DNA of 21,847 nucleotides. Source: Candidatus Saccharimonadota bacterium. GTDB lineage: Bacteria > Patescibacteriota > Saccharimonadia > Saccharimonadales > UBA4665. Under the pieces are notes generated by a model. The model was given only the letters and a program-made list of their open reading frames with translations. It did no database searches and had not been told where the DNA came from. The translations under genes were made by a program, and so were the position numbers. The stretch is taken from assembly GCA_029288515.1 (NCBI GenBank), contig JARIHB010000190.1, forward strand, positions 1-21,847, read 5' to 3'. Position 1 is the stretch's first letter; each line of letters starts with the position of its first letter. Shown in pieces: positions 14,646 to 19,853 of the stretch.

Positions 14646-15194
14646 ATGAATATGCAGTACATTGGCCGCAATAAAAAAAAGTTAATTATAGCGGTCGTCG
14701 TCATTCTTCTTGTTGCAGGAGTTGTCGGTTTTCTTTGGCAGCAACGCAAAACTAACTCATACCATGCCGCACAAATGTGTGCAGAGTACGGGCCTACGCA
14801 CGACTATTTTGACGGGCCGACCAGTATTCAAGAAATGACAGACGACTCTATAGCGGTCGTGTTGGCGACTGCAGAAGACCCGGATATGCTTGGTAACTCA
14901 CTGTATCCAGACGGTTCTAAACCGACATTAAAGATAAAAGAGGTGCTAAAGGGCGATGCACGGGTTAATGATGTAGTTTCTATTTGCGCTGGGCTAGGCC
15001 TTATTAACCTGCAACCCGGCGAACACCCGACGATTGTGCTTTTTGCAGAGGGCAAGGACGGCAATACATGGATACCTGTTCGAGGGTCAATTGGGGTAGT
15101 ACCTCAGGATAAAGATGGACGCTTTACGCCTAAAGGCATGAGCCAGGAGCCTAAATCAGTTACGATTGATGAGCTTCGGAAACTTGCTAAGTAA
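14646..15194 (+). CDS. Single-pass anchored extracellular protein, unknown function
   Basis: A 182-residue protein with a basic start (GRNKKK), one membrane segment at about 13-30 and an outside domain of about 150 residues. The domain has two cysteines (QMCAEYG near 44 and SICAGLG). Its strand-rich middle, TLKIKEVLKGDARVNDVVSI followed by HPTIVLFAEGKDG, resembles a pattern common in small exported beta proteins of Gram-positive bacteria, but no named family can be claimed. AGGTGG six bases before the ATG is the ribosome binding site, as expected for an internal operon gene 22 bases after the protease. Confidence 0.7.
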   Translation: MNMQYIGRNKKKLIIAVVVILLVAGVVGFLWQQRKTNSYHAAQMCAEYGPTHDYFDGPTSIQEMTDDSIAVVLATAEDPDMLGNSLYPDGSKPTLKIKEVLKGDARVNDVVSICAGLGLINLQPGEHPTIVLFAEGKDGNTWIPVRGSIGVVPQDKDGRFTPKGMSQEPKSVTIDELRKLAK

Positions 15195-15240
15195 TGACGA
15201 ATTGTAGTTTTGGCATGGATACTAAAAGGTGTCAGCATCC

Positions 15241-15618
15241 ATGAGCAGGCAGAGCACAAGCTATGGATGGTTGGGGTGGGCTGTGGCCGCTATCATTCTC
15301 ATGTTCTTCATTTTTTCGCCGCGAGATAAGAATAAAGAGAGTAATACGATAAGCGACACCACGCCTACAAGCTCATACTCGCAGCCTGCAGCGGAAGATA
15401 CTAATACTGCGTTAGTTCAATCAGCCGACGCGGAACCAGCCGCGCCGAGCAATTCTTGGCACTGTGTTGATGCGACATCCTATAATCAAAATGCTTACGA
15501 TGATAATAAATGTACGAATGGCAGTGAAACAAAATATGTGAGTGATTCACAGGCGGTATCGCTTGATCCGAACTATTCACCGGGCAAAGCAGGCGCAGCA
15601 TACTACAACAATCAGTAG
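15241..15618 (+). CDS. Small anchored surface protein with Cys-containing C-terminal motif
   Basis: Counting from the ATG at 15241, 125 residues: a membrane segment at about 10-27, a Ser/Thr/Asn/Ala linker to about 70, then a terminal motif HCVDATSYNQNAYDDNKCTN followed by YVSDSQAVSLDPNYSPGKAG. The two cysteines could form a disulfide. A GTG at 15229 would add four residues, but AAGGTG (15226-15231) is well placed for 15241. It is the third gene of the protease operon. Its layout (anchor, linker, small Cys module) is like that of the partial gene at the left edge. Confidence 0.65.
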   Translation: MSRQSTSYGWLGWAVAAIILMFFIFSPRDKNKESNTISDTTPTSSYSQPAAEDTNTALVQSADAEPAAPSNSWHCVDATSYNQNAYDDNKCTNGSETKYVSDSQAVSLDPNYSPGKAGAAYYNNQ

Positions 15619-15738
15619 TCGTTCATTAAATAAGTAATCAGTAGGGGGGTATACCCTAAACTAATATGCTTTTTTCGAGAATGAGTATGATTCTTTTGCT
15701 ATGCCGGAAGTATTCATGAACAGTTTTGAATGTTGTAG

Positions 15739-15768
15739 TTGGCCTACCTCCGTGGCCACGTAGGCCAA
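15739..15768. repeat. Perfect 9-bp inverted repeat at the start of fragment D2
   Basis: TTGGCCTAC (15739-15747) and GTAGGCCAA (15760-15768) flank a 12-base loop that is itself partly palindromic (GTGGCCAC). It has no T-run, so it is a poor terminator for the operon before it. The corresponding place in D1 is the palindrome GGCTACGTAGCC, so a self-complementary sequence marks the boundary of both D copies. Confidence 0.5.
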
Positions 15769-15840
15769 AATTGGAACACAATTTGGCCGAGTCTTATCAT
15801 AATGTATCGGAAATTGACGGAACTAGAAGAAAAATATTCA
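15753..15840 (+). pseudogene. Fragment D2: 3' end of a broken gene, copy 2
   Basis: This copy keeps TGG where D1 has TGA: QNWNTIWPSLIIMYRKLTEL, then EEKY. After the Tyr codon (15835-15837) D1 goes on GCT TAA, but D2 has lost its stop and runs directly into the reversed end of the Nudix gene, whose stop codon is 15840-15838. Both D copies are therefore joined to a different Nudix gene at nearly the same codon. The remaining interval 15619-15738 shows only a short palindrome, GGGTATACCC, near 15647. Confidence 0.6.
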
Positions 15841-16293
15841 GGAATTCAAAATGCCAAAATCACGCAATGATTTTTTGGTCGTCTCAGGTAATTTCTTTGA
15901 AGGTAGATTGTTAAAGGCTACCCACTCAACATCGCTAAAGTCGTCGCCGGCTGTGACCATTATTTCCGCTGCCGGACGGGGCATGTCAATGCGAAAGATG
16001 TTGAACTGCATATTAACGAGCACACGTTCGTTGGTGTCTCGCAAAGTTTTTTCCGCTGTGTCTGATAAAGAGTCGTCAATATGAGTAATTTTAGCATCGT
16101 CAAGAGTCAGGCCTACCTCCTCTTTGACTTCGCGCTTTACAGCATCAAGCAAGCTTTCTCCCGGCTCCACCCCTCCACCCGGAATAAGCATGTATCCAGG
16201 GTAGACACCGCCAGGCTTGCTTTTTCCAAGCAAGATATATCCGTCATTACTAAAAATGAATGGGCTAACAATTTGTCGCTGAATAGTTCGCAT
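15838..16293 (-). CDS. Nudix hydrolase, island copy 3
   Basis: From the ATG at 16293, 151 residues with an intact Nudix box at 40-62 (GGVEPGE...REVKEEVGL). It is preceded by IVSPFIFSNDGYILLGKSKP and GYMLIPGG, the ordinary MutT/ADP-ribose-type lead-in. The substrate cannot be assigned. The frame is open to 16335, but TATACT (16305-16300) lies six bases before 16293 inside that extension, so the shorter protein is chosen. A tRNA 3'-end scrap starts 33 bases upstream. Its 3' end is fused to fragment D2. Confidence 0.88.
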   Translation of the reverse strand: MRTIQRQIVSPFIFSNDGYILLGKSKPGGVYPGYMLIPGGGVEPGESLLDAVKREVKEEVGLTLDDAKITHIDDSLSDTAEKTLRDTNERVLVNMQFNIFRIDMPRPAAEIMVTAGDDFSDVEWVAFNNLPSKKLPETTKKSLRDFGILNS

Positions 16294-16299
16294 ACAAGC

Positions 16300-16305
16300 A
16301 GTATA
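16300..16305 (-). promoter_or_regulatory. -10 box TATACT of Nudix copy 3
   Basis: The hexamer ends six bases before the ATG at 16293 and decides the start. Confidence 0.55.
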
Positions 16306-16325
16306 CATGTTCGAAAAAGAAATCA

Positions 16326-16350
16326 TGGCCGCCACGAAGGATTCGAACCC
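16326..16350 (-). repeat. 25-base tRNA 3'-end scrap ending in CCA
   Basis: Read on the minus strand: GGG, T-loop TTCGAAT, CCTTC, GTGGCGG, CCA. This is the second half of a T arm plus an acceptor strand and the CCA tail of a tRNA other than the tRNA-Gln nearby. No 5' half is present. On the plus strand it shares GGATTCGAACCCAA with the scrap at 17675. Confidence 0.55.
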
Positions 16351-16381
16351 AACTTTATAGGTAGAAAGCTTTGCAAAATAA

Positions 16382-16408
16382 AAAGTGCTCCAACCTTTGG
16401 AACACTTT
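16382..16408. terminator. Terminator, homologous to the tRNA-Gln terminator
   Basis: AAAGTG-C-TCCAA, a loop of three, TTGGA-A-CACTTT; a T-run follows on the minus strand. It matches the hairpin at 17717-17744 in arms and in downstream words (CTGTTA, then AAAC, then TGGCTGGG), so the two stretches are duplicates. No intact minus-strand gene feeds into it from the right. Confidence 0.6.
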
Positions 16409-16426
16409 CTTACCTGTTACTAAACT

Positions 16427-16540
16427 TGGCTGGGCATCGCGGACACGTTTCGACAAGCGGCTATTGAGCGTGAGCGGGATGAACGTTTGAAAGTACTAGC
16501 CAACTCATTCAGCCTGGCTGATAATTTAGTGGGCGCGTAA
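16427..16540 (+). pseudogene. Fragment E2: 3' end of a broken gene, copy 2
   Basis: A start-less frame of 37 codons plus TAA: WLGIADTFRQAAIERERDER, then LKVLANSFSLADNLVGA. It has the same length as E1 and the same first base. A TAA sits in frame two codons before the Trp codon (the word begins ACT TGG), so it cannot be translated as part of a longer protein here. It is followed by the promoter of the 16585 gene. Confidence 0.65.
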
Positions 16541-16558
16541 TCGATATATTGTATGATT

Positions 16559-16587
16559 TTGACAAATAAGCTATTGTATCGTATATG
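16559..16587 (+). promoter_or_regulatory. Promoter region of the 16585 gene
   Basis: Two readings are possible. TATTGT at 16572-16577 ends 7 bases before the ATG, the leaderless spacing of the window. TTGACA at 16559-16564 with TATATG at 16582-16587 has a perfect -35 and a 17-base spacer but would start transcription inside the coding region. Confidence 0.4.
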
Positions 16588-17046
16588 AGTGCAGAGAGTT
16601 ATATCGATTCCATTAGACCGAAATTGGCAGAACAAGAGGCACACAACAGTAAAGTCGAGGCAGTAGTCGGCATGCTAGGCCGGCTGATCGAGCGCCACTT
16701 TGAATTTGATGATGACAGTGATAACGAGCCGCTGCAAACGCCTTCAGTGAACATAAGACCAGAGGATCCTGATGAGGAAGTATGGTTTAGACTTCGCGAC
16801 AAAAATGGCTATGAAATCCCGCGAGCGCAGGCGGAAGCAACAGCCGACAAAGTAGCGCTTGTTGGCTATGCTCAGTTTAGAGTCTTTAGCCGGCAAACGA
16901 ACAGTGTTGCCTTTACTATTGCTATAGAGCCGCCCCAGGTAACCGGTTACGACGACCAGCCTCTGCTTGCTGCCGAACTTGATGGTGTTATCGCCGATTT
17001 GCAACGCTACGAGGATGCGCTTATTACTCAGCGGTCTGAGCAATAA
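16585..17046 (+). CDS. Protein of unknown function
   Basis: A 153-residue soluble, acidic protein. Residues 1-40 are helical (SYIDSIRPKLAEQEAHNSKV), followed by an Asp/Glu-rich turn FEFDDDSDNEP and then a mixed strand region with EVWFRLRDKNG and YAQFRVFSRQT and VAFTIAIEPP. The end is helical again. There is no membrane segment or cysteine. The family is not recognised. A terminator follows 25 bases after the stop. It is the only intact plus-strand gene between fragment E2 and the tRNA. Confidence 0.65.
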   Translation: MSAESYIDSIRPKLAEQEAHNSKVEAVVGMLGRLIERHFEFDDDSDNEPLQTPSVNIRPEDPDEEVWFRLRDKNGYEIPRAQAEATADKVALVGYAQFRVFSRQTNSVAFTIAIEPPQVTGYDDQPLLAAELDGVIADLQRYEDALITQRSEQ

Positions 17047-17071
17047 CGTTGCCAGCCGATTATATAGAAAT

Positions 17072-17097
17072 AAAAAAGCCGCGTAAACGGCTCTTTT
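17072..17097. terminator. Terminator between the 16585 gene and Nudix copy 4
   Basis: AAAAAAGCCG, loop CGTAAA, CGGCTCTTTT: about nine pairs with one mismatch, and T-runs on both strands. It can serve the 16585 gene and the Nudix gene that points toward it. Confidence 0.7.
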
Positions 17098-17109
17098 GGC
17101 ATAAGCTGA

Positions 17110-17243
17110 TTGGCTGGGCATGGGTCTCTCAGGTGGAACACTTATCCACAAGTGTGGCTCGAATAGCGGCCAAATTAGAAACACTTAGCATTCAAGAATA
17201 TATTGCGCAGGATGCGCTAAAATCTAATTCCCTAGAGCTGTAA
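17110..17243 (+). other. Repeat word TTGGCTGGGCAT and a start-less frame
   Basis: The exact 12-base word seen at 12565 and 16426 occurs at 17110-17121, again 12 bases after a terminator. Its right flank is unrelated to fragment E. A frame through it reads IGWAWVSQVEHLSTSVARIA and ends SNSLEL, TAA, overlapping the end of the Nudix gene by 20 bases. It has no ATG. It may be another gene 3' end or chance. Confidence 0.35.
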
Positions 17244-17637
17244 AAATACTTGGATCCTTAACGTCTAATTCATGCAGCGCCGTTCTACTAACAAATCTAA
17301 GCGCCGTATGCTCTTCGCTAATTGCAAGTTGATCTATGTTAGTTGCGTCTAGCGTTACCGAATAATTTGTAACTTCAACTGTATTGCCATCGAACGGTCG
17401 GAAGAAAGTCCACTTTCCGAGTTCTTGTCCGACCGTAGCTTTTTGGTTAAGCTCTTCTTCAACTTCGCGTCCAAGCGCTGCTGTATCATCTTCACCTGCC
17501 TCGACGAGGCCACCCGGGAGATCCCAGTTAGACTTTCCATCAGCGCGTGCTTTTCCGTCGCGTTGCAGAAAAAGAATATCGCCTTGGTCATTAGTAATTA
17601 CAGCTTTCACTGCGTGTTTCGGTAAATTTTTTTCCAT
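17224..17637 (-). CDS. Nudix hydrolase, island copy 4
   Basis: A 137-residue protein. The Nudix box at 43-65 is GLVEAGE, seven residues, REVEEEL, but the conserved Gly near the end is Asn64. All catalytic glutamates are kept, so activity is likely. The lead-in AVITNDQGDILFLQRDG and SNWDLPGG is MutT-like. TATAAT (17649-17644) lies six bases before the ATG. The gene is bounded by the TTGGCTGGGCAT site at its 3' side and by a 17-base tRNA-Gln repeat at its 5' side. Confidence 0.9.
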   Translation of the reverse strand: MEKNLPKHAVKAVITNDQGDILFLQRDGKARADGKSNWDLPGGLVEAGEDDTAALGREVEEELNQKATVGQELGKWTFFRPFDGNTVEVTNYSVTLDATNIDQLAISEEHTALRFVSRTALHELDVKDPSIFTALGN

Positions 17638-17643
17638 AAACTA

Positions 17644-17657
17644 ATTATATAACAGAT
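17644..17657 (-). promoter_or_regulatory. Promoter of Nudix copy 4, shared 14-mer
   Basis: ATCTGTTATATAAT on the minus strand includes the -10 TATAAT six bases before the ATG at 17637. The identical 14-mer forms the promoter of the glycosyltransferase gene at 21265-21278. Direct repeats TAACAGATGG lie at 17650-17659 and 17690-17699 and flank the tRNA scrap. Confidence 0.6.
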
Positions 17658-17669
17658 GGGGATTATAGC

Positions 17670-17686
17670 ATGAGGGATTCGAACCC
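17670..17686 (-). repeat. 17-base exact copy of the tRNA-Gln T-arm region
   Basis: ATGAGGGATTCGAACCC is identical to 17771-17787 within tRNA-Gln. A short direct repeat of a tRNA 3' part next to the intact tRNA is what integration at a tRNA leaves behind, but the two are only 101 bases apart. Confidence 0.6.
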
Positions 17687-17716
17687 AATTAACAGATGGA
17701 TAACCATGACAAACAA

Positions 17717-17744
17717 AAAAGCGCTCCATTTCTGGAACACTTTT
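17717..17744 (-). terminator. Terminator of tRNA-Gln
   Basis: On the minus strand AAAAGTGTTCCA, loop GAAA, TGGAGCGCTTTT followed by more T. Two mismatches interrupt the stem. It starts 17 bases past the CCA end. Confidence 0.7.
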
Positions 17745-17761
17745 ATATCTGTTATTCAAAC

Positions 17762-17835
17762 TGGCTGGGGATGAGGGATTCGAACCCCCGATCACGGGAC
17801 CAGAACCCGTTGCCTTACCGCTTGGCCAATCCCCA
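17762..17835 (-). tRNA. tRNA-Gln (anticodon CTG)
   Basis: A 74-base cloverleaf on the minus strand. Acceptor stem TGGGGAT/ATCCCCA, anticodon stem ACGGG/CCCGT with loop TTCTGGT (anticodon CTG, complement of 17801-17803), T stem GGGGG/CCCTC with loop TTCGAAT, discriminator G, encoded CCA. A U1-A72 first pair is characteristic of bacterial tRNA-Gln. TACAAT (17853-17848) on the minus strand would start transcription about six bases before the tRNA. Its last 11 bases form the site TGGCTGGGGAT that resembles the island's repeated word, and its T arm is copied at 17670. Confidence 0.96.
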
Positions 17836-17847
17836 ACAACAGGGGCT

Positions 17848-17853
17848 ATTGTA
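17848..17853 (-). promoter_or_regulatory. -10 box TACAAT of tRNA-Gln
   Basis: The hexamer ends 12 bases before the tRNA 5' end, leaving a leader of about six bases. Confidence 0.5.
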
Positions 17854-17883
17854 CCAAATAGTGTTTGATTTTACCAGGGTACG

Positions 17884-19047
17884 TTAGCGGCGGATGAGGT
17901 TGACGAGGGCGGGCATGGGTAGTTGGTCTGTTGGATGGTGGCGGTTGTAAAGCTCAACCATGCAGGCAATGGGATCTTCGAAGCTAAAGTCGACGGCTGA
18001 GTGAAGGCCGGTCACAGTTGGCCCCTTCTGACGACTCCAAGCTGGGTCGGTATGGTCACTGCCATCGTCGGGTCCGCCATGGTAATAGGCGCGGAGGGGC
18101 ATAGTACCGTCAACTGCTTCAAGGCTGTGTAATTGTTCGTCCGACGCAATAAGCAGGTTTACTTCTGAAGTACCTTTATAGCCCCGAAGGGGGAAGCGTT
18201 TGGAAAGTGCGTCGCCGGTAGTTCTAACTCCCGTTTTGAGCTGGCCTCCGCTTTTGGACCAGTCGTCCAGGTATACCGTGCGAGTGTCTGGCCTGTTGTG
18301 CACCTGTCTAGGCTTTGTGACGACACGTGCTTGGTTATCTGGGTCGAGGTGCTTCATAACACCTTCAAACACGCGGGCATCGCTTTTTTTCCTATCGTAA
18401 TCACTCATTCTAATTGACCCAACGGGTACGAAGATCTGATGCTTTGGGTCTTCTTCCAAATAATGGCTCCATAGTTCAGCTACGCCGGCAGTTGCCGTAT
18501 CAAACTCAGCCGAACCTATAAAACGTAAATGCGTATGAATAAATCTTGCCTCGTCCGCATACGCCTGCGCATCTGGATGATCGATATCGGCCATCAGATC
18601 GGGCGCGGCCAGCAAAAAGTCATCTAAATTTATCAGCGCCTCGCTTTCGGTCATAGTGCGCCGTCGCGCATCGTCGGGTATGGAGATGTAACGAAACTGG
18701 CGGCTTGCTGTCGTGGATTCCCAGTACTCTATAGATGCATCGCGCGACGGGCCACTGAGGATTTCCTGCATGGTGGGCGCTATCTGGGCGTATGCATTGC
18801 CGTCCGGAAGACCTACATATAAAGCGTCCGGATTGTCTGGGGGGAGGTCGGGGCGGCGCCATGCGTCGATCGGTAGGTATAGATCGCTAACTTCACTAGT
18901 GTAATGAGGAGAGTCGTGGGTTGGTAAGAAAAACGGCGCCTGCATACTGTCGTATGTGGGCGCCGTTTCAAAAGAGTTTTGGCCTGCGAAGGGGGAAATA
19001 TGATCTGGCTCATCGTTCCGCCCTTCGTTGTGCGGTCTGTATTCCAT
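17884..19047 (-). CDS. Large soluble protein of unknown function with a PRTase-like motif
   Basis: From the ATG at 19047, 387 residues, without membrane segments. The N-terminal 100 residues are Pro/Asp-rich and probably flexible. The centre is helical (ESEALINLDDFLLAAPDLMA). Near residue 265, TRTVYLDDWSKSGGQLKTGV looks like the PRPP-binding loop of phosphoribosyltransferases (two acidic residues then a small-residue turn), with a VGSIRMSDYDRKK segment before it that could be the hood. This is a resemblance, not an assignment. Starts at 19062 and 19047 are both ATG; TATGGT (19059-19054) six bases before 19047 favours the shorter. It shares its upstream region with the divergent PIG-L gene. 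Confidence 0.6.
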   Translation of the reverse strand: MEYRPHNEGRNDEPDHISPFAGQNSFETAPTYDSMQAPFFLPTHDSPHYTSEVSDLYLPIDAWRRPDLPPDNPDALYVGLPDGNAYAQIAPTMQEILSGPSRDASIEYWESTTASRQFRYISIPDDARRRTMTESEALINLDDFLLAAPDLMADIDHPDAQAYADEARFIHTHLRFIGSAEFDTATAGVAELWSHYLEEDPKHQIFVPVGSIRMSDYDRKKSDARVFEGVMKHLDPDNQARVVTKPRQVHNRPDTRTVYLDDWSKSGGQLKTGVRTTGDALSKRFPLRGYKGTSEVNLLIASDEQLHSLEAVDGTMPLRAYYHGGPDDGSDHTDPAWSRQKGPTVTGLHSAVDFSFEDPIACMVELYNRHHPTDQLPMPALVNLIRR

Positions 19048-19053
19048 ACAAAT

Positions 19054-19059
19054 ACCATA
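19054..19059 (-). promoter_or_regulatory. -10-like TATGGT of the 17884-19047 gene
   Basis: Four of six consensus bases, ending six bases before the ATG at 19047. Confidence 0.4.
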
Positions 19060-19106
19060 CATGGCTTACATTGCTACGTCCAGGATTTTAGATGCCGGGA
19101 ATACGG

Positions 19107-19112
19107 TACAAT
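19107..19112 (+). promoter_or_regulatory. -10 box TACAAT of the PIG-L gene
   Basis: The hexamer ends six bases before the ATG at 19119 and overlaps the earlier in-frame codons, so it decides the start. Confidence 0.55.
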
Positions 19113-19118
19113 ATGCTT

Positions 19119-19844
19119 ATGCATCAACAGCCTTTGCATCCCGCCGTTGTCCTTGGAGTAGTGGCGCATGCTGATGACCTGGAGTGTAATGCCGGCGGTA
19201 CTCTGGCAAAGTTTGCCCGTGATGGCGCCGATGTCTATTGTTTGGTTCTCACAGATGGATGCAAAGGCACGGCCGATCGTACGCTGTCGTCGGCTAAGCT
19301 GGCGCGTTTGCGTCAGGAAGAGCAGCGGGCGGCAGCAAAAACGTTGGGTGCAAAGGACGTATTTTTTGGCACGTACGAAGACGGCGGTTTGGAAAATAGT
19401 CGAGTGGTCCGTCGCGACATCGTAAAGATGATCAGGCATCTTAAGCCGGATACGGTCATTACGTGGGACCCTTCAATGTTGTATTGTGCACGGCGGGGCA
19501 TGATCAACCACGCCGACCACCGGGCGGCAGGGCAGGCCACGTTAGACGCCTTGTATCCGCTGGCGCGCGATCACGCTTCATTCCCTGAGCTGCTTGAGCA
19601 GGGGTATGAACCACATAAGACGGCGACAGTGCTACTGATAAATTTCACTACGCCAAATTATTTTGTAGATATTGCGGATACAATGGAGCAGAAAAAGCAG
19701 GCGATTGCCACCTATGTTACGCAAATGCACGATATCGCTAAAGCGCAGGCACTATTCGTTACCTTTGCCGAAGAAGATGCCGCTCTGTTTAACAACAGTG
19801 GTCTGCGGTATGCCGAGACGTTTGTGCGGATTGATATCAGTTGA
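19119..19844 (+). CDS. PIG-L/LmbE-family deacetylase
   Basis: From the ATG at 19119, 241 residues of the PIG-L (LmbE) fold, zinc enzymes that remove acetyl groups from N-acetylglucosamine-containing compounds. The motif AHADDLE (His17, Asp20) replaces the usual AHPDD with Ala in place of Pro. The third ligand is in HADH (His134), followed by RAAGQ. LTDG and YEDGGLENS are also typical. Substrates could be GlcNAc lipids, mycothiol-type precursors or sugar units; the processive glycosyltransferase encoded tail to tail nine bases away makes a polysaccharide or glycolipid role attractive, but they are on opposite strands and that link is inference. Longer in-frame starts exist at 19092 and 19113. 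Confidence 0.88.
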   Translation: MHQQPLHPAVVLGVVAHADDLECNAGGTLAKFARDGADVYCLVLTDGCKGTADRTLSSAKLARLRQEEQRAAAKTLGAKDVFFGTYEDGGLENSRVVRRDIVKMIRHLKPDTVITWDPSMLYCARRGMINHADHRAAGQATLDALYPLARDHASFPELLEQGYEPHKTATVLLINFTTPNYFVDIADTMEQKKQAIATYVTQMHDIAKAQALFVTFAEEDAALFNNSGLRYAETFVRIDIS

Positions 19845-19853
19845 CTACCTGCA

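Noticed and set aside
16420..16644. Minus-strand frame through fragment E2 ending in MPSQV, and its E1 counterpart ending in MPSQA
   Set aside because: E1 and E2 differ mainly at synonymous positions of the plus frame, including two-base Leu changes. The minus frame gives a Ser/Arg-rich sequence with several radical replacements, and the frame has no promoter.
16744..17184. 146-codon minus-strand frame
   Set aside because: It lies opposite the 16585 gene and runs through the terminator hairpin at 17072-17097.
9601..17835. Classical integron with attC sites
   Set aside because: The hairpins differ from each other in sequence, have T-runs typical of terminators, and no GTTRRRY core or integron integrase is seen. 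Only a general cassette-like pattern can be claimed.
17696..17887. Plus-strand frame reading WLGMRDSNPRSRDQNPLPYR across the tRNA
   Set aside because: It is the antisense of tRNA-Gln, a familiar false protein. The likeness of WLGMRD to WLGIAD in fragment E comes from the shared DNA word, not from protein homology.
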